Shown piece after piece: positions 59,074 to 64,000 of a stretch of DNA of 64,000 bases (position 1 is its first letter; each line of letters begins with the position of its first letter). The position numbers were made by a program, and so were the translations under genes. The stretch comes from Flavobacterium noncentrifugens (GTDB lineage: Bacteria > Bacteroidota > Bacteroidia > Flavobacteriales > Flavobacteriaceae), in contig NZ_FNEZ01000007.1 of NCBI RefSeq assembly GCF_900100375.1, positions 62,001-126,000 of the forward strand. The letters run 5' to 3'. The notes under the pieces are model-generated. The model was not told the DNA's origin. It saw only the letters and a list, made by a program, of their open reading frames with translations, and made no database searches.

Positions 59074-61539
59074 CTACAAGCGAACATTCAGTTTGACATT
59101 GAAAACGCGCGTCGTTAAATAATTCGGGATTCCGTACTGGTTTTTTGTATATACATCACGAACCCATGTATTTGTGATCGCATTCTGGTTGTCGAACAGA
59201 TTGAATATCTCGAATCCCAGCGACAGGTCTTTGAATTTTTTAAGCCAATGCCCTTCGGGGCGAATGTCGTTCTTTTCTGTAAATACGTATGAAAACCCAA
59301 CATCTGCACGGCGGTAATCTTTCAATCTGGATTGGTAGACATATGGATCGGCATAAGAAGGCGAACCGCCAGGCAATCCGGTGTTGTAAACCAAATTCAG
59401 GTACAATTTTACGCTTGGGATCCGCGGCATAAAATCCTGGAACAACACGCCGAATTTCAAACGCTGGTCCGTTGGCCTTGCGATGTAACCACGGTCGTTG
59501 ATGTTTTCTTCGGTTTTCATATATCCGAAACTGATCCACGATTCCGTTCCCGGCACGAATTCACCATTGAGCCTGAAATCAAGCCCTTGCGCAAATGCTT
59601 TCGCATTGTTGTTTGCAGCATAACGGATCCTGACGTTTTCCAGAGTATAAGGATTCACATCAGTCAATGATTTGTAATAGGCTTCGGTGACCATTTTAAA
59701 CGGCCTATTCCACATTTTAAAGCTGTAATCATTGCTCAAAACAATATGAACAGCTGCTTGCGCTTTCACATCCGGATTTACCGTACCAAGCGAATCGCGC
59801 AATTCCCTGTAAAACGGCGGCTGGTAATACAAACCTCCTGAGAGCCTGAAAACCATGTCTTTTCCCCATTCCGGCTTGATCGCGAATTGTGCGCGCGGAC
59901 TAAAAACAACCTGGCTTTTGCCATTGATGTTGTCGCCTGAAACCTGCCATTGGTGCATCCTGACACCTGCATTGTACCAAACCTGGCTGGAACCGATGTG
60001 GTCTTTCAAACTCCATTGTGCATAGCCTGAAAAACGGTTTATCGTTACAAAATTCTTCGCCCTTACATTTTGGTATGGTACCAACGGGCCGGTGTAAGGC
60101 GTGTATGGCTGGTCGTTTATCGGAAACCCTCTTGGCGGATTCAGTGAAAAACCGGCAGAGTCAATCACTTCCCATTCAACAATCCTATCGCGGATGTCTT
60201 CACGCGTGTATTTAAAACCCCATTCGATCTGGTGGTTTTTGACGTTGTGGAACCCTTTGACTTCGGCGTTAACAATTACCGCATCCAAATCGTTTCTGGC
60301 GTGGTTTAATTGTGTTCCAATGGCACGGTTGAATGTGACAGCACCTCGGGTTTCACCGCCAATGCTCGTATCAACATCCCCGAGTCCGTAAGACGCAAAA
60401 ATATCAAAATATTCCTGCTCCAAAGTATGGTAAGCCGATCCGATAAATTTTAGCGTGAAATTGTCATTGACTTTAAAAACCGTTTTAAACGCACCAAAAT
60501 ACGTTTCATATTTATCCTTTTCCTGTCCTTCATAATTAACAAGCAAAGCAATCGGTTCATCTATGGTACCGAATTTGGTTTCGCGTGTCAGCGGTTCATA
60601 ATTGTACCGGTTCTGCGAAATATTCCCCAGAAAACTGAACTGCCATCTCGCTGAAGGCGCAAAAGTAATGTTCGATTGCAAGTCGGCAAATGTAGGCCGG
60701 AAATTCGTCTGTGTTTCCTGGCTGTTGACCAAAAGGCTGTTGTCGCGGTAGCGAACTCCAGTTAAGGCTGTCCATTTCTGGTCTTTAGAAACCGCATCAA
60801 CAGCGATGCTTCCGCCAAGGAAACTCGCTTCGGCAGCAAGGCCAAATTTGGTTGGCGTCCTGTATGTAATATCCAAAACAGAAGACAATTTATCGCCGTA
60901 TTTCGCCTGAAAACCTCCGGCAGAAAAGTCGACATTCTGCACCATATCGGTATTGGTAAAACTCAAACCTTCCTGTTGCCCTGAACGGATCAAAAACGGG
61001 CGATAGACTTCAATTTCATTGACATACACTAAATTCTCATCGTAATTTCCGCCGCGAACCGAATAGGCCGTACTTAATTCATTATTGCTTGAGACGCCAG
61101 GCAAACTTTTTAAAAGATTCTCCACTCCGGCATTTGCTCCGGGAATTCTGCGGATCGTTGCCGGTTCAAGCGTGGTAATTCCTTCTACCCTTTTGCGGTT
61201 GTTTGCCGTTACAGTTACTTCGCCAAGACTTTCGGCTTTGTCGTTCATGACGATATTGAGCTCGTAAATTTCATACGGTTTCAATGTTACCGTAACGGTG
61301 TTTTTCTTAAGAACTGCGTGCGTAAAAACGGCCGTGACTTTTTCATTTGCGGGAATTGAAATCACATAAAATCCGTTTTCATCGGTTTTTGTAGTGTTGA
61401 TTCCGGCGGTCACATTGACTCCATTTACTGGTGCGCTATTTTCGTCAAGAATGATTCCCTGAAGCTTTGCTGTTTGAGAAAATCCGGTAAATCCGACAAG
61501 GAAAAAAAGCAGCGTAAGTAGTTTGATATTCGTATTCAA
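59074..61539 (-). CDS. TonB-dependent receptor with carboxypeptidase-like domain
   Basis: Outer-membrane receptor of 821 residues. Signal peptide to about residue 22, a carboxypeptidase-like Ig domain (about 24-95), a plug (about 115-235; LLKSLPGVSSNNELSTAYS, VRGGNYDENLVYVNEIEVY) and a C-terminal barrel. Ligand unknown; it is not FecA-like. It follows the M23 peptidase gene by 11 bp on the same strand, so the two are probably co-transcribed. Confidence 0.92.
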   Translation of the reverse strand: MNTNIKLLTLLFFLVGFTGFSQTAKLQGIILDENSAPVNGVNVTAGINTTKTDENGFYVISIPANEKVTAVFTHAVLKKNTVTVTLKPYEIYELNIVMNDKAESLGEVTVTANNRKRVEGITTLEPATIRRIPGANAGVENLLKSLPGVSSNNELSTAYSVRGGNYDENLVYVNEIEVYRPFLIRSGQQEGLSFTNTDMVQNVDFSAGGFQAKYGDKLSSVLDITYRTPTKFGLAAEASFLGGSIAVDAVSKDQKWTALTGVRYRDNSLLVNSQETQTNFRPTFADLQSNITFAPSARWQFSFLGNISQNRYNYEPLTRETKFGTIDEPIALLVNYEGQEKDKYETYFGAFKTVFKVNDNFTLKFIGSAYHTLEQEYFDIFASYGLGDVDTSIGGETRGAVTFNRAIGTQLNHARNDLDAVIVNAEVKGFHNVKNHQIEWGFKYTREDIRDRIVEWEVIDSAGFSLNPPRGFPINDQPYTPYTGPLVPYQNVRAKNFVTINRFSGYAQWSLKDHIGSSQVWYNAGVRMHQWQVSGDNINGKSQVVFSPRAQFAIKPEWGKDMVFRLSGGLYYQPPFYRELRDSLGTVNPDVKAQAAVHIVLSNDYSFKMWNRPFKMVTEAYYKSLTDVNPYTLENVRIRYAANNNAKAFAQGLDFRLNGEFVPGTESWISFGYMKTEENINDRGYIARPTDQRLKFGVLFQDFMPRIPSVKLYLNLVYNTGLPGGSPSYADPYVYQSRLKDYRRADVGFSYVFTEKNDIRPEGHWLKKFKDLSLGFEIFNLFDNQNAITNTWVRDVYTKNQYGIPNYLTTRVFNVKLNVRL

Positions 61540-61550
61540 GAGCTAATTTT

Positions 61551-63233
61551 TTATTGTTTTTGACTTCTGAAAAATTGTGTTTCAAAGATAGCAGAATTTC
61601 CAAGATTATCGGAAACTATTACTTTTAAATCATTTTTGCCTTCTGCGAGCTGGCCGTCATCAATCAGATACGTAATTTTTTTAGACTTGTAATCGTATTC
61701 GAAAAGCACCCATTTTTCATTGATAAATCCGCTATACGATTTGATACCGGAAAGGTTATCGGAAATGCTCAGCTGAATGTTTTTCTGGTTCGTGATCCAT
61801 TTGCCTTCGATGGGTTTTGCAATGGTAATTCTTGGTGCAATCGTATCTTTTGCAAGTTTAAACTGTCCGAGATTTTTGGTATAAGCTGTAAAAACGTTGT
61901 CTTTGAATTTGGTCGGATTATAGCTCAGGTTTTTTCCGGAAACGGATGCTATAAACGTTTTTTCTGTATTTGCAACCGAATGGCTTTTGATCGCCACCTG
62001 AAAATTGGAATGCACCGCCGTATAATCGTCCTGAACCGTCATCACGCTATCGATTACGTCAAAATTCAGGTAGAAATCATTGTAAAAAGTTCCGGCAGGG
62101 AGAAATACCGACATGTCGCCTTTTTCAAAACTGCTATCGGTTTTTGCTTTTACGAAATACGGCGTTTTTACCGTTTCAGAGGGCACTTTTGCAGGCGAAA
62201 CAGCATATTCGATCGGGATTATAATTGTGGTTTTATTGCCACTGAAATCGGAAACTTCAATTCGGTAAGACAGCATTACATTTGGCGCCATCTGGATCAA
62301 TCCGTTTCCTGCACTTGCGTGAATGATACTCAGTGGGAAAGATTGCCGCATGAACAATTGCTGCACGCGCACTTTTGTCTTTTTGTACCTTGGATAATCG
62401 ATCAGCGCATTGACATATCGGCCTTCGTCGAAAGCGAAAGTATCAAATTGGTAACTGAAATTCGATTGTCCGTTATAAAACGTTTCGGCTTTATAAATAC
62501 CGTTATTATTATACGAAACATCGTCAAAATCGTTGGCTGTAATCCCAAATCCGAGTTGTCCGCTGGCAAGCACTTTTTCAGCAATGAAACTTCCGTCGGG
62601 CTGCAACGATAAATTAATCATAATCGGGCGCGACGATTGGTTTACGACGCTGCTGTCGCCAATTGGATAAGCCACCAAAGAAGTTACAATCGGCCTTTTG
62701 GTGTCTTTAATTTCCAATCCAAATAACAGCGGATTAATCACTTTTTCTGATTTGGTATCGCGGAATTCAAAATGCAAATGCGGACCTTCAGAACCGCCGG
62801 TATTTCCCGAATAGGCAATCGTATCGCCTTTTTTAATCGGAAATTCACCAGGTTTTGGCAAATAATCAATTTCGTAAGATTGTTCTTTATATTGTTCCTT
62901 CTGAATAAAATCCTCAACACCTTTGTAGCCTTTTTGCAAATGCCCGTAAACCGTTGTGTAGCCGTTTGGATGGTCGATGTAAATGGCTTTTCCGTAACCA
63001 TACGGAGAAATCCTGATCCGGGAAATATAGCCATCTGCGGAAGCGTGAACGATCTGACCTTCTTTTTGCTGGGTTTTAAAATCAAAGCCGGCATGAAAAT
63101 GATTGGGGCGCAATTCACCAAAATTTCCCGAAAGCTGCATCGGAATGTCCATTGGCTGCCGAAAATAATCTTTCGGATAATTGACTTGAGAAAAAAGCGG
63201 CATGTAAGCTAGTAAAAGGAGTGTATATTTCAT
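61551..63233 (-). CDS. M23 family metallopeptidase
   Basis: Peptidoglycan endopeptidase of LytM/gamma-lytic type, 560 residues with signal peptide. The M23 domain is near the N-terminus (about 35-175): zinc ligands in RPNHFHAGFDF and GGSEGPHLHFEF. About 380 further residues of beta-rich sequence (SGNKTTIIIPIEYAVSP, NLSGIKSYSGFINEKW) are of the kind that bind or position the enzyme in the envelope. Upstream of a TonB receptor gene with an 11-bp gap. Confidence 0.9.
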   Translation of the reverse strand: MKYTLLLLAYMPLFSQVNYPKDYFRQPMDIPMQLSGNFGELRPNHFHAGFDFKTQQKEGQIVHASADGYISRIRISPYGYGKAIYIDHPNGYTTVYGHLQKGYKGVEDFIQKEQYKEQSYEIDYLPKPGEFPIKKGDTIAYSGNTGGSEGPHLHFEFRDTKSEKVINPLLFGLEIKDTKRPIVTSLVAYPIGDSSVVNQSSRPIMINLSLQPDGSFIAEKVLASGQLGFGITANDFDDVSYNNNGIYKAETFYNGQSNFSYQFDTFAFDEGRYVNALIDYPRYKKTKVRVQQLFMRQSFPLSIIHASAGNGLIQMAPNVMLSYRIEVSDFSGNKTTIIIPIEYAVSPAKVPSETVKTPYFVKAKTDSSFEKGDMSVFLPAGTFYNDFYLNFDVIDSVMTVQDDYTAVHSNFQVAIKSHSVANTEKTFIASVSGKNLSYNPTKFKDNVFTAYTKNLGQFKLAKDTIAPRITIAKPIEGKWITNQKNIQLSISDNLSGIKSYSGFINEKWVLFEYDYKSKKITYLIDDGQLAEGKNDLKVIVSDNLGNSAIFETQFFRSQKQ

Positions 63234-63359
63234 GATAAAGGTTTTCGCTAATATAAAAAAAGTGGTCGTATTCCCGAAAAAAATTCTAGTTTATAACTCC
63301 TTATTTTACATGTTATTGCAGGCAAACATCTTAGCGTTGGGAAAATTTTAATAAAAGTA

Positions 63360-63390
63360 TTGGTTTAATTGGATTGGAATATTAACTTTG
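63360..63390 (+). promoter_or_regulatory. Promoter of the division operon (TTG-N20-TAACTTTG)
   Basis: TTG at 63360-63362, a 20-bp spacer and TAACTTTG at 63383-63390 match both elements. The first gene starts 28 bp downstream. Confidence 0.72.
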
Positions 63391-63417
63391 TAGGATTAGT
63401 AATGAACTTTGACTTAA

Positions 63418-63708
63418 ATGAGTGAGATTGTAGAAATTATTGATACTCTTGAAGGAAGGCTAAAAAAACTATTGCAGAAAATAGCGGTTTTAGAACAAAC
63501 TTCGGCGGATTTAAAGCAAGAGTTGCAAAAAGCTACAGGAACCATACACAATCAATCGGGCGAGATTGAGACGCTCAAAAAGCAGTATGACACACTCAAA
63601 ATAGCCAATTCATTGCTTGGCAGTGACGACAATAAAAGAGATACCAAGCTTAAGATAAATTCATTAATTCGGGAAATAGATTACTGTATCGCGCAACTTG
63701 CAGATTAA
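63418..63708 (+). CDS. Coiled-coil protein preceding zapA (ZapB-like)
   Basis: A 96-residue protein that is almost entirely coiled coil (about residues 5-65; EGRLKKLLQKIAVLEQTSAD, SGEIETLKKQYDTLKIANSL). Its position 5 bp before zapA suggests a partner of ZapA in Z-ring assembly, but sequence identity with ZapB cannot be judged here. Good promoter upstream. Confidence 0.78.
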   Translation: MSEIVEIIDTLEGRLKKLLQKIAVLEQTSADLKQELQKATGTIHNQSGEIETLKKQYDTLKIANSLLGSDDNKRDTKLKINSLIREIDYCIAQLAD

Positions 63709-63712
63709 AAAT

Positions 63713-64000
63713 ATGGATGGAAAGCTTAAAATCAAATTATCAATCGCAGACCGCGTGTACCCGTTAACGGTAGAGCCGTCGCAGGAAGAAGGCCTTAGAA
63801 GCGCTTCCAAAAAGATTGATGCAATGATCAAGCAATTCGAAGAAAACTATGCTGTTCGCGACAAACAGGATGTTTTGGCCATGTGCGCTTTACAATTTGC
63901 CTCACAACTGGAGCAAAAGCAAATCGACAACTCGATCGACGGCACGGAAACCATCGAACGCATTAAAAAAATGAATGATTTAATCGCGAATTATCTCGAT
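63713..64000 (+). CDS. zapA: Cell division protein ZapA (3' end beyond the window)
   Basis: FtsZ-ring stabilising protein; the first 96 codons are present and the frame is open to the right edge. It begins DGKLKIKLSIADRVYPLTVE, a beta-strand pair typical of the ZapA head, then LRSASKKIDAMIKQFEE and the coiled-coil helix DVLAMCALQFASQLEQKQID. The ATG at 63713 is 5 bp after the ZapB-like stop. Usual length is about 95-110 residues, so only the end is missing. Confidence 0.9.
   Translation, partial: MDGKLKIKLSIADRVYPLTVEPSQEEGLRSASKKIDAMIKQFEENYAVRDKQDVLAMCALQFASQLEQKQIDNSIDGTETIERIKKMNDLIANYLD

Overview
The window looks like a contiguous piece of a Flavobacteriaceae (Bacteroidota) chromosome, most like Flavobacterium. 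Evidence: six secreted proteins end in type IX secretion (T9SS) type A sorting domains with YPNP/FPNP motifs. TonB receptors carry the N-terminal carboxypeptidase-like extension usual in this phylum. Several genes have Bacteroidota-type promoters (TTG or TTTG, 18-20 bp, TAnnTTTG). CarB is the short form, and DUF4476, DUF4199, DUF5777 and DUF7619 type proteins are present. No rRNA, tRNA, CRISPR array, prophage or insertion sequence was seen. Family names come from recognising sequence, not from a database search.

Layout. 1-5.3 kb: truncated MATE exporter, DUF4476 protein, small membrane protein, then rmuC, a membrane-anchored small protein and a hotdog thioesterase as an overlapping operon. 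5.4-11 kb: extracytoplasmic redox cluster (di-heme lipoprotein, VCBS/ASPIC T9SS protein, DUF5777 barrel, OB-fold protein, mono-heme lipoprotein, YceI). 11-17 kb: Kir-type K+ channel, CotH-kinase T9SS protein, GyrI-like protein, two small proteins, M64 peptidase. 17-30 kb: the most striking block, a TPR histidine kinase and LytTR regulator followed without a visible terminator by two giant tandem-duplicated leucine-rich-repeat T9SS proteins, then a related surface protein. 30-34 kb: carB, a nested intergenic repeat, rpmH and a small TPR membrane protein. 34-39 kb: thioredoxin-fold protein, lytic transglycosylase, alpha/beta hydrolase, a decayed pirin gene beside an intact GNAT gene, mtaB. 39-44 kb: S9 peptidase with a C-terminal extension, PepSY-like protein, GlmU-like sugar nucleotidyltransferase, L31. 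44.5-50.5 kb: envelope operon (DUF4199, GT2 glycosyltransferase, phosphohexomutase, ABC exporter, DUF2971). 50.5-58.2 kb: probable iron-acquisition locus (TonB receptor, HTTM protein, two different imelysins, di-heme oxidoreductase). 58.3-64 kb: EF-hand lipoprotein, second TonB receptor, M23 peptidase, and the start of a zapB-like/zapA division operon.

The signals most worth follow-up are the kinase-LytTR-LRR block, with a 9-bp direct repeat at 21-bp pitch upstream of its weak promoter box; the structured 5' leaders of mtaB and rpmE2; nested dispersed repeats, one of which appears to supply the C-terminal codons of MtaB; an 8-bp tandem array that builds a promoter element; and operator-like repeats at 14.05 and 34.05 kb. 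Two genes were too short or too truncated to stand out as long ORFs and were read directly from the sequence: rpmH (33105-33266) and the 5' part of zapA (63713-64000).
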